Below are positions 14,504 to 21,026 of a DNA stretch of 29,691 bases, one piece after another. The stretch is from contig CAJUDN010000038.1 of NCBI GenBank assembly GCA_910585355.1, positions 1-29,691 on the forward strand, in the 5' to 3' direction. The stretch comes from an uncultured Lachnospiraceae bacterium. Lineage in GTDB: Bacteria; Bacillota_A; Clostridia; Lachnospirales; Lachnospiraceae. Made by a program: the position numbers and the translations under genes. Every line of letters begins with the position of its first letter. Position 1 is the first letter of the stretch. The notes below the pieces were generated by a model. The model searched no databases. It was not told the origin of the DNA and saw only the letters and a list, made by a program, of their open reading frames with translations.

Positions 14504-15265
14504 ATGGAAGCGTATACAGGGTTTGCAGCGGTCTATGATACCTTCATGGATGATATTCCCTATGGGGAATGGTGTGAGTATCTTACGGGCCTTCTGAAGG
14601 AATATGGCGTGGAGGGCGGCCTGGTTCTGGATTTGGGCTGTGGAACCGGAAGTCTTACGGAGCTCCTTTCGGATCAGGGCTATGATATGATCGGCGTGGA
14701 CTGCTCCGAAGAAATGCTGGAACTTGCAATGGATAAAAAGCTCCGGTCAGGAAAGGATATTTTATATCTGTGCCAGGACATGCGGGAGCTTGAGCTTTAC
14801 GGAACCGTTGGGGCTGTGGTTTCCATCTGCGACTGCATAAATTACATCACAGAGCCGGAGGATCTGGTTAAGGTCCTAAAGCTGGTAAATAATTACCTGG
14901 ATCCCCGGGGAGTATTCATTTTTGATCTGAATACGGAGTATAAATATTCGGTGGTTATGGGAGATTCCACCATTGCCGAGGACAGGGAAGACTCTGGATT
15001 TATATGGGACAATCAGTATGAGCCGGAAGAAAAAATCAATATTTATGATCTTTCCATTTTTGTGAGGGAAGAGGGAGATCTTTACAGAAAATACCATGAA
15101 ACCCATTGCCAGAGGGCATATTCCCTGGAGGAAATCATGGAAGCTATAGAAGAATCGGGTATGAAATTTGTGGCGGCATACGATGCTTTCACCAGAAACG
15201 CGCCGAAGGCGGACAGCGAGCGGATCTATGTCATTGCCAGAGAAAATGGGAAGAAAGGAAGGTAA
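14504..15265 (+). CDS. Class I SAM-dependent methyltransferase
   Basis: A 253-residue Rossmann-fold methyltransferase. The SAM-binding motif I, LDLGCGTGS, is at 42-50; an acidic residue at the end of strand 2 (MIGVDCSEEML) binds the ribose; CQDMREL and ISICDCINYI follow as motifs II and III. The substrate is not clear from the sequence; it resembles the uncharacterised YqeM-like group of small-molecule methyltransferases. The ATG is preceded by TAGGAG. Its stop is one base before the hslO start, so the two genes are very likely co-transcribed and translationally coupled. Two terminator-like elements lie upstream and the promoter is not obvious. Confidence 0.87.
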   Translation: MEAYTGFAAVYDTFMDDIPYGEWCEYLTGLLKEYGVEGGLVLDLGCGTGSLTELLSDQGYDMIGVDCSEEMLELAMDKKLRSGKDILYLCQDMRELELYGTVGAVVSICDCINYITEPEDLVKVLKLVNNYLDPRGVFIFDLNTEYKYSVVMGDSTIAEDREDSGFIWDNQYEPEEKINIYDLSIFVREEGDLYRKYHETHCQRAYSLEEIMEAIEESGMKFVAAYDAFTRNAPKADSERIYVIARENGKKGR

Positions 15266-15266
15266 T

Positions 15267-16151
15267 ATGGCAGATTATATCATAAGAGCAACAGCAGCCG
15301 GCGGACAGGTCCGGGCCTTTGCGGCTGCCACAAGGGATATGGTGGAAACAGCGAAAACTGCTCATAATACGAGTCCTGTGGCAACGGCGGCCCTGGGACG
15401 GCTCATGACGGCGGCTGCTATGATGGGCGTGATGATGAAAGGGGACAGAGACCTTCTGACCATCAGAATGGAAGGCGACGGACCCATCGGCGGCCTTTTG
15501 GTAACGGCAGACTCCAGGGGAGATGTGAAGGGCTATGCGTTTCACCCAGATGTGATGCTGCCTCCCAATGCAAAAGGCAAGCTGGATGTGGGCGGAGCCC
15601 TGGGAGTCGGTGTGTTAAGCGTCACAAAGGACATTGGATTAAAGGAGCCCTATGTGGGCCAGACCATTCTGGTATCTGGCGAAATTGCGGAAGATCTGAC
15701 CTATTATTATGCTACCTCCGAGCAGGTGCCTTCCTCCGTGGCCCTTGGAGTCCTGATGAATAAGGACAATACGGTGCGCCAGGCCGGGGGATTTATAATC
15801 CAGCTTCTTCCGGGAGCGTCCGATGAAATGATTGATAAGCTGGAGGCACGTCTTGGTGAGATGGAATCCATCACTTCGCTTCTGGATGCGGGGAGGACTC
15901 CGGAGGATATTCTTACGGATTTACTGGGAGATTTTGGCCTGGAAATTCTGGATAAGATTCCCACCAGGTTTTTCTGCGACTGTAAAAGGGAACGGGTGTC
16001 CCGGGCCATTATAAGTATCGGAAAAAAGGAAATTCAGGATATGATTGACGAGGGAAAGCCCGTTGAGGTGAGCTGTCAGTTCTGTAATAAGATTTATACG
16101 TTTACAGTAGAAGAACTGGGGGAGATGTTAAGAAAAGCCGAACGGCCATAG
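15267..16151 (+). CDS. hslO: Hsp33 redox-regulated holdase chaperone
   Basis: A 294-residue Hsp33, a cytoplasmic chaperone that is inactive when its four cysteines bind zinc and is switched on by oxidative unfolding. The N-terminal domain shows DYIIRATAAGGQVRAF and RLMTAAAMMG, and the C-terminal zinc switch has FCDCKRERV (CxC) and CQFCNK (CxxC), about 30 residues apart, as in the family. Its length is normal. The ATG at 15267 is preceded by AAAGGAAGG and starts one base after the methyltransferase stop; an upstream in-frame reading to 15168 lies inside that gene. In anaerobes it is expected to protect against oxygen stress. Confidence 0.95.
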   Translation: MADYIIRATAAGGQVRAFAAATRDMVETAKTAHNTSPVATAALGRLMTAAAMMGVMMKGDRDLLTIRMEGDGPIGGLLVTADSRGDVKGYAFHPDVMLPPNAKGKLDVGGALGVGVLSVTKDIGLKEPYVGQTILVSGEIAEDLTYYYATSEQVPSSVALGVLMNKDNTVRQAGGFIIQLLPGASDEMIDKLEARLGEMESITSLLDAGRTPEDILTDLLGDFGLEILDKIPTRFFCDCKRERVSRAIISIGKKEIQDMIDEGKPVEVSCQFCNKIYTFTVEELGEMLRKAERP

Positions 16152-16216
16152 AAGAGACTGGTTTTACGGATTGATTTTACGCATTCACGCAACAGGGCTT
16201 TTCCTGTGAGACCAGA

Positions 16217-16247
16217 AATGGGCTGTTGCCATATGCAATAGCCCATT
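16217..16247 (+). terminator. Hairpin with R1-like ends
   Basis: AATGGGCTGTTGC and GCAATAGCCCATT pair over 13 positions with one G-U around CATAT. It lies 65 bases after hslO. The sequence GGGCTGTTGC...GCAATAGCCC is that of the R1 termini with the core missing. No T-run follows. It is a likely 3' hairpin for hslO. Confidence 0.55.
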
Positions 16248-16329
16248 CATGTAATCTCTTCATGCACATCAGCTTGATTCTAACCAGGTGTTACGATATT
16301 AGAAAAAGGCACAATGAGGAATCGGTAGA

Positions 16330-16527
16330 TTATAATTTGGTTACGTTTACAGCCTGAGGCCCTTTGGCGCCTTCAATTACATCGAATTCAACGGAAATGC
16401 CCTCTTCAAGAGTTTTAAAGCCTTCCATGTTGAGTCCGGAGTAATGAACAAACACATCCTGCCCTGCCTCGTCACAGATGAAACCGTAACCTTTTTGGTT
16501 GTTAAACCATTTGACTGTACCTTTCAT
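16330..16527 (-). CDS. Cold-shock protein, CspA family
   Basis: A 65-residue single OB-fold RNA/DNA chaperone that melts RNA secondary structure. The family start MKGTVKWFNNQKGYGFI carries RNP1 (KGYGFI) and is followed by RNP2 (VFVHYS). The acidic C-terminal half and final VNVTKL are normal. The ATG at 16527 follows GGAGGT; an in-frame extension to 16566 is not supported. It has a near-consensus promoter and a short leader of about 45 bases, much shorter than the E. coli cspA leader, so a large cold-sensing leader is unlikely. Confidence 0.95.
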   Translation of the reverse strand: MKGTVKWFNNQKGYGFICDEAGQDVFVHYSGLNMEGFKTLEEGISVEFDVIEGAKGPQAVNVTKL

Positions 16528-16576
16528 AGGATACCTCCGAATTTTAGACGTGTAACAGCTAACCACTGTTTAGTTC

Positions 16577-16605
16577 ACAATAGCACATCTTACTATGGTT
16601 GTCAA
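16577..16605 (-). promoter_or_regulatory. Promoter of the cold-shock gene
   Basis: On the minus strand a consensus TTGACA is followed after 17 bases (ending TGC) by TATTGT. It is an extended -10 promoter about 50 bases before the start codon. Confidence 0.7.
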
Positions 16606-16663
16606 ATGGAATCGTATAAAGGATTTAATAATTTTTGTGAAAAAAGATAGGAAATACAAGGTA

Positions 16664-17386
16664 ATGGCAAAAGAAAATTCAAATTTTCCGAACAAAAACA
16701 TAAATAATGCTTGGAAGCATTTTCTGACAATCACCTATCATAAGATGCTGGTCATGAAGGGCTGCTTCCGGGTTGGGCTGTATAAACAGGGCATTCTTCA
16801 TGACCTGTCAAAATACTCCCGGGAGGAATTTCTGACAGGCGTCAGATATTACCAGGGAACCAGAAGTCCCAATACCGCCGAAAGGGAGGAAAAGGGATAT
16901 TCTTCGGCGTGGCTTCACCACAAGGGCCGCAATAAGCACCACTTTGAGTATTGGACCGATGTATCGGGTCCTGAGGATCACTGGAAAATCGCAGGCGTGA
17001 AGATGCCGGTCAATTATTTTGTGGAGATGGTTATGGACCGGATTGCAGCGTCAAAGGTCTACCAGGGAAAGAATTACACGGATGCCTCCCCCTATCTGTA
17101 TTTTTTACGGAATAAGGCGTATCTCACCATGCACCCGGAGACCAAGGACCTTTTGGACAGGGTTTTGCGGATGCTTATGGAGGAGGGGGAAAGAAAGACC
17201 TTTGCTTATTTGCGGTATCTTCTGAAAAAGGGAACCGTTCGGGAAACGCCTGAACGATTCCATAAAAGGGTATCGGCGCATGGAAGCGGGAGTTACGTAA
17301 ACAGAGTATCAGGCCATGGAAGCGGGAGTTACGTAAACAGGATATCAGCACATAGAGGCAAGAATTTCACGGACATAGAGGCTTAA
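16664..17386 (+). CDS. DUF5662-like protein with repeat-extended tail
   Basis: A 240-residue protein of the family I know as DUF5662. Residues about 18-185 hold the conserved core, rich in His and Asp: HDLSKYSREEF and WLHHKGRNKHHFEYW look like metal-binding or hydrolase residues (HD-like), but no activity is established to my knowledge. I chose ATG 16664, with a weak AGG; an ATG at 16595 overlaps the cold-shock promoter. The C-terminal 35 residues are three 12-residue units (SAHGSGSYVNRV type) encoded by 36-bp tandem repeats. The last 42 bases overlap, tail to tail, the nuclease gene on the other strand. The tail looks like a recent addition. Confidence 0.78.
   Translation: MAKENSNFPNKNINNAWKHFLTITYHKMLVMKGCFRVGLYKQGILHDLSKYSREEFLTGVRYYQGTRSPNTAEREEKGYSSAWLHHKGRNKHHFEYWTDVSGPEDHWKIAGVKMPVNYFVEMVMDRIAASKVYQGKNYTDASPYLYFLRNKAYLTMHPETKDLLDRVLRMLMEEGERKTFAYLRYLLKKGTVRETPERFHKRVSAHGSGSYVNRVSGHGSGSYVNRISAHRGKNFTDIEA
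17267..17374 (+). repeat. 36-bp tandem repeat, three units
   Basis: Units at 17267-17302, 17303-17338 and 17339-17374. The first two share CATGGAAGCGGGAGTTACGT exactly in their middle and differ in four to five bases near the start; the third is diverged (CATAGAGGCAAGAATTTCAC). All lie in frame in the DUF5662-like gene, and the third is also the antisense of the nuclease C-terminus. Confidence 0.75.
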
Positions 17387-18424
17387 GGTCTTTTGGTCTT
17401 TCAGGCAGTCCGGCAAGAATTCAAAAAACCCGGATTTGTCCTTGGAGGTATTTTTAAATTCCGGAGTCCAGAGGGGTTTTGGCTGCGGAAGAAAAACCCC
17501 CGTTTTTTTCGTGTAGCAGGTTTCCTTTGTGGCTCTGATTCTGGCATCCTTATCCACATATTCCCCAACGCTTTTATGGATGGCGGTGTCTTCATAAATC
17601 AGGTAGTAGTAGTCCTTAGGATTGGGGAGAAAATATTTTAAGGTTCCTTCATAAAGGCGGATGGAAAGCTCAATTTTGTTCCGGAAGGCCCGGAAAGCAT
17701 AGTTGGGGACGGCGCCGCTTATGGCCACTGGGAGCAGAGACTGCCCGTCTCCCTTGAGAGTAAGAATAAGACGCATGGTTTCCTCTTCGGTCTTTTCCAT
17801 ATGTAGAAGAGAAAAATTCTGGTTTGGAAAATCCAGATAAAAAAGAATGGGGAGAAGCTTCGGCATTCCCTTTAAATCGTCCTCATTATGGAGCAGCAGA
17901 AGGTTTAAGAGACTTTCTTTCCCGGTACGCAGATAGTCTTCGTAGACTTCAATGAGCTGACCTCCGGAACAGACATCATCTCTGGAAATTTTAAGAAAGC
18001 TCTCGATGGATTTCTGCTTCAGGCTTTTCAGGCCGAGAAGTTTTTTTAAAGGACGCGCCTGTTTGTAAATATCAATGCTTTTAATTTTGCTAAAATCATA
18101 GGGAAGCCGGAAGGCCTGACACCGTTTCAGAAGAAACGGGATATCAAAGGTGTCTCCATTAAAATGAACCAGGGTGGTGTAATTTTTAAGAAAGGAAAAA
18201 AAGCTTTCAAGGATTTTCGGTTCGGATTCCCTGTCGTCAGCAAACCACTGGATGAAGCGGGCGGTTTCTTTCTGGAAAAAAACGCAGCCGATTAAATAGG
18301 CCATGTTGTTTACACCGGAAAATCCGGTGGTCTCAATGTCGAAAAATAAAAGTTCCTCCCGTTTCCCAAGCCTGGAGAGGGGGTAGGTTTCCTGAAATTC
18401 AAATTCTTTTTCTATGGTAATCAT
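17345..18424 (-). CDS. RNase-H-fold exonuclease-like protein, YprB type
   Basis: A 359-residue protein of the COG3359 (YprB) group with a DEDD/RNase-H-like nuclease fold. Exo I is FFDIETTGFSG (Asp, Glu at about 29-31), Exo II is LVHFNGDTFDIPFL (Asp), and Exo III is LLHNEDDLKGM (Asp). It would hydrolyse single-stranded nucleic acid with two metals; the physiological substrate is unknown. The C-terminal 150 residues are family-specific. The ATG at 18424 follows GGGAGAT. Its end overlaps the DUF5662-like gene by 42 bases, and a small doubtful ORF upstream ends at its start. Confidence 0.83.
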   Translation of the reverse strand: MITIEKEFEFQETYPLSRLGKREELLFFDIETTGFSGVNNMAYLIGCVFFQKETARFIQWFADDRESEPKILESFFSFLKNYTTLVHFNGDTFDIPFLLKRCQAFRLPYDFSKIKSIDIYKQARPLKKLLGLKSLKQKSIESFLKISRDDVCSGGQLIEVYEDYLRTGKESLLNLLLLHNEDDLKGMPKLLPILFYLDFPNQNFSLLHMEKTEEETMRLILTLKGDGQSLLPVAISGAVPNYAFRAFRNKIELSIRLYEGTLKYFLPNPKDYYYLIYEDTAIHKSVGEYVDKDARIRATKETCYTKKTGVFLPQPKPLWTPEFKNTSKDKSGFFEFLPDCLKDQKTLSLYVREILASMC

Positions 18425-18567
18425 ATATATCTCCCAAAACAAACGAAAACGTAACAACCCTCCAACATGCATAAAAGCTGATTGCTCTCTACTTTACTCT
18501 CCCGCAATCGCCGACAGTATTCGCAATCCGGCCCGCATTCACCGCGGCCGCTGTCCAGGGTTTTCAT
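18421..18567 (-). CDS. Doubtful small Cys-rich ORF upstream of the nuclease gene
   Basis: A 48-codon reading frame starting MKTLDSGRGECGPDCEYCRR whose TGA overlaps the nuclease ATG (ATGA). The overlap and the C-x3-C-x2-C cluster could mean translational coupling. However, I see no ribosome site, and the cysteines late in the frame (LLCMLEGCYVFVCF) fit no known fold. It may be chance. Confidence 0.22.
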   Translation of the reverse strand: MKTLDSGRGECGPDCEYCRRLRESKVESNQLLCMLEGCYVFVCFGRYI

Positions 18568-18680
18568 AATAAATTTGAACAGCCGTCCAAAAACAGTAGG
18601 CGGGGCAGTTTTCAGTATACGTGCTTTTTTGAAGAAAGTCAACAAATAGAAAATTTGTTCGATTGAATTTTGGTATTGGC

Positions 18681-18709
18681 TTGCAATGATTTTTGGTCTA
18701 TGGTATGAT
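18681..18709 (+). promoter_or_regulatory. Promoter of the ruvAB unit
   Basis: TTGCAA (18681-18686), a 17-base spacer ending in TGG, and TATGAT (18704-18709): an extended -10 promoter. It lies about 20 bases before the start, so the leader is very short. No LexA box was found near it. Confidence 0.65.
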
Positions 18710-18729
18710 GAATAGCGGAGGAAATGACA

Positions 18730-19341
18730 GTGATTTCATATATTAAAGGACTTTTGGCGGAAAAGGCGGAGGACTCGGTGGTGGTGGAGGCCCAGGGTGT
18801 GGGATATCATATTTTTGTACCGTCCTCTCTGCTTTCCGAGCTTCCGCCTTTGGGGGAAACAGTCAAAATTTATACATATTTCAATGTCCGGGAGGATGCG
18901 GTAAATCTGTTTGGCTTCCTTTCCAGACAGGATATGGAGATGTTTAAGCAGTTAATCGGCGTCAACGGCGTGGGTCCCAAAAGCGCCCTTGGCATTTTAT
19001 CGGCAATCAGGCCCGATGCCCTGCGGCTTGCAGTGATTTCCGCCGATGCGAAGGCCATCTCCAGAGCTCCCGGCGTAGGCAGTAAAACAGCTCAGAGAAT
19101 TATTCTGGATTTAAAGGACAGGATAAAAGCCGAGGATGTTTTCCCCGGCGGCGCGGAGCCGGACAGGACTTTGGAGATTACAGGAGTGGGAGAAGCAGGA
19201 AAGGAAGCTGTGGAAGCTCTGACCGCTTTAGGTTATTCGGCCTCAGAGGCGGCCGCGGCTGTGCGGAAGGTATCCATAACAGAAATCATGACGGCGGAAG
19301 ACGTGTTAAAGGCGGCCTTAAAGCATCTGGCCTTTTTATAG
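18730..19341 (+). CDS. ruvA: Holliday junction DNA helicase subunit RuvA
   Basis: A 203-residue RuvA, which binds the four-way Holliday junction as a tetramer and loads RuvB for branch migration. It has domain I ISYIKGLLAEK (OB fold), two helix-hairpin-helix motifs (LIGVNGVGPKSALGIL and APGVGSKTAQRIILDL) and the C-terminal RuvB-contact domain VEALTALGYSASEAAAAV. I chose the GTG at 18730, because GGAGG is eight bases before it and only two before the ATG at 18724; this also gives the usual start of the family. ruvB follows after a 39-base gap. Confidence 0.95.
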   Translation: MISYIKGLLAEKAEDSVVVEAQGVGYHIFVPSSLLSELPPLGETVKIYTYFNVREDAVNLFGFLSRQDMEMFKQLIGVNGVGPKSALGILSAIRPDALRLAVISADAKAISRAPGVGSKTAQRIILDLKDRIKAEDVFPGGAEPDRTLEITGVGEAGKEAVEALTALGYSASEAAAAVRKVSITEIMTAEDVLKAALKHLAFL

Positions 19342-19380
19342 TACGGTTTGCCGGCAAAAATAAATAACAGGCAGGTTCAT

Positions 19381-20379
19381 ATGAGTCGGAAAATCATTAC
19401 TACAGAAGAGACGGAAGAAGACAAAAAAATAGAAGGGACCCTGCGTCCTCAGTATTTAAAGGATTATATCGGACAGGAAAAAATAAAATCCACCTTAAAG
19501 GTTTTTATCGACGCCGCCAAAAGCCGCGGCGAGGCCCTGGATCATGTGTTGTTTTACGGTCCGCCCGGACTTGGAAAAACCACCCTCTGCGGGATTATCG
19601 CCAACGAAATGGGAGTGAATTTAAAGGTTACCTCCGGCCCGGCCATTGAAAAGCCGGGAGAGATGGCGGCGATTTTAAACAATCTGCAGGAAGGCGATGT
19701 ACTGTTTGTCGATGAGATTCACCGCTTAAACCGGCAGGTGGAGGAGGTCCTATATCCGGCCATGGAAGATTTTGCCATCGACATTATGCTGGGGAAGGAT
19801 TCTTCTGCCAGGTCTATCCGGCTGGAACTCCCCAAATTTACTTTGGTGGGAGCCACCACCAGGGCGGGACTTTTAACGGCCCCTCTGCGGGACCGGTTCG
19901 GCGTGGTGCAGCGGCTGGAATTTTATACTCCGGAGGAGCTTTGCGTGATTGTAAGACGTTCCGCCAAAGTGCTTCAGGTGGAAATCGAGGAGGAAGGAGC
20001 CTGGGAGATTGCCAGAAGATCCAGAGGAACGCCAAGGCTTGCAAACCGGCTTTTAAAACGGGTCAGGGATTTTGCCCAGGTAAAATATGATGGAGTCATA
20101 ACAAGGCAGGTGGCTGATTTTGCACTGGATATTCTGGATGTGGATAAGATGGGGCTTGACAATAATGACAGGACTATCCTCACCACCATGATAACGAAAT
20201 TCGGCGGCGGCCCGGTGGGACTGGAGACGTTAGCGGCCTCCATCGGGGAGGATGCCGGAACCCTGGAAGATGTATATGAGCCCTATCTTCTCATGAACGG
20301 GCTCATCAACAGGACTCCAAGAGGCCGGATGGCCACGGAGGCGGCCTGCCGCCACCTGGGAATTTCGATGAAAGCTTAG
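19381..20379 (+). CDS. ruvB: Holliday junction branch-migration ATPase RuvB
   Basis: A 332-residue AAA+ motor of the RuvAB complex. It has the family N-terminus LRPQYLKDYIGQEKIKSTL, Walker A GPPGLGKT (60-67), Walker B VLFVDEIHRL, sensor 1 LVGATTRAG with the arginine finger APLRDRFG, and a C-terminal winged helix ending INRTPRGRMAT. Its length is normal. The ATG at 19381 has AGGCAGG upstream; a TTG-initiated extension from 19348 is unneeded. It is co-transcribed with ruvA, and the next gene, zapA, lies 122 bases on. A 24-bp dispersed motif begins at its TAG stop. Confidence 0.97.
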   Translation: MSRKIITTEETEEDKKIEGTLRPQYLKDYIGQEKIKSTLKVFIDAAKSRGEALDHVLFYGPPGLGKTTLCGIIANEMGVNLKVTSGPAIEKPGEMAAILNNLQEGDVLFVDEIHRLNRQVEEVLYPAMEDFAIDIMLGKDSSARSIRLELPKFTLVGATTRAGLLTAPLRDRFGVVQRLEFYTPEELCVIVRRSAKVLQVEIEEEGAWEIARRSRGTPRLANRLLKRVRDFAQVKYDGVITRQVADFALDILDVDKMGLDNNDRTILTTMITKFGGGPVGLETLAASIGEDAGTLEDVYEPYLLMNGLINRTPRGRMATEAACRHLGISMKA

Positions 20380-20402
20380 AGCGTGTTTGAAAATTAAGAA
20401 TT
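20379..20402 (+). repeat. 24-bp dispersed motif, copy 2
   Basis: GAGCGTGTTTGAAAATTAAG starts at the G of the ruvB stop codon and matches 23-46 (minus strand) at 21 of 24 bases. Confidence 0.4.
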
Positions 20403-20501
20403 ATTTCATGGCCCCGGGGGACATGCTGTGTTAGAATAAAGAAAACTGTGAGGGCATGGAACTATTACAAGTGAAGGAAGAAAATCGGGAGTGTAAGAGG
20501 C

Positions 20502-20849
20502 ATGGAAAGAAAAAATTATGCAGAAGTGCTGATTGACGGAAAAATATATACATTGGGCGGAGCTGAAGAACAGGAATATTTGCAGAAGGTGGCATCCTAC
20601 ATTAATGAAAAAATAGGTATTTTAAAAGCTCAGCCGGGGTTTACCAGACAGAACATGGATTATCAGGAAGTGATGATCTATTTAAACCTGGCGGACGATT
20701 ATTTTAAAACTCTCCAGGAGGCGAAAATGCTCCGGGCGCAGAAGGAGGAGCTGGAAAAGGAAATTTACAGCTTAAAGCATGAGCTGATCGGCGCGCAGAT
20801 GAAGCTGGACGCAAAAACCGAGAAAGAGGGTACTGCAAACAAACGATAA
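20502..20849 (+). CDS. zapA: Cell-division protein ZapA
   Basis: A 115-residue ZapA, which cross-links FtsZ filaments at the division ring. The N-terminal domain MERKNYAEVLIDGKIYTLGG, then EQEYLQKVASYINEKI, is the ZapA signature, and residues about 60-105 form the long coiled coil (AKMLRAQKEELEKEIYSLK) through which ZapA multimerises. GGGAGTG lies some 10 bases before the ATG. The ruvAB-zapA-U32 order is common in related clostridia. It ends at a strong terminator. Confidence 0.9.
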   Translation: MERKNYAEVLIDGKIYTLGGAEEQEYLQKVASYINEKIGILKAQPGFTRQNMDYQEVMIYLNLADDYFKTLQEAKMLRAQKEELEKEIYSLKHELIGAQMKLDAKTEKEGTANKR

Positions 20850-20855
20850 AGCAGA

Positions 20856-20889
20856 GGCTGCCGCATGACTGAATGCAGCGGCCTTTTTT
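20856..20889 (+). terminator. Intrinsic terminator after zapA
   Basis: GGCTGCCGCAT and ATGCAGCGGCC pair over 11 positions with one mismatch and one G-U, followed by six T residues. Confidence 0.85.
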
Positions 20890-20895
20890 CGAAGG

Positions 20896-20932
20896 ACAAA
20901 TCGCAGGGGAAATCGCGGGGAAAGTCGCGGAG
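20896..20932 (+). repeat. Three short tandem units AAATCGCGGGG
   Basis: AAATCGCAGGGG, AAATCGCGGGG and AAAGTCGCGGAG follow each other between the zapA terminator and the U32 gene. The 137-base gap also holds TATCTGAACCATTACC (20991-21006), repeated upstream of galE. Confidence 0.4.
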
Positions 20933-21026
20933 CAAACGGAATTATGACCCGCTTCCCTTTCTGGGACAGATTTTGTAACTGCCCAGAGAGTATCTGAACC
21001 ATTACCGAAGTTTTAAAGGAGTACCT

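Noticed and set aside
17267..17374. CRISPR-like array
   Set aside because: The 36-bp units are contiguous, with no spacers, and are in frame in a coding sequence.
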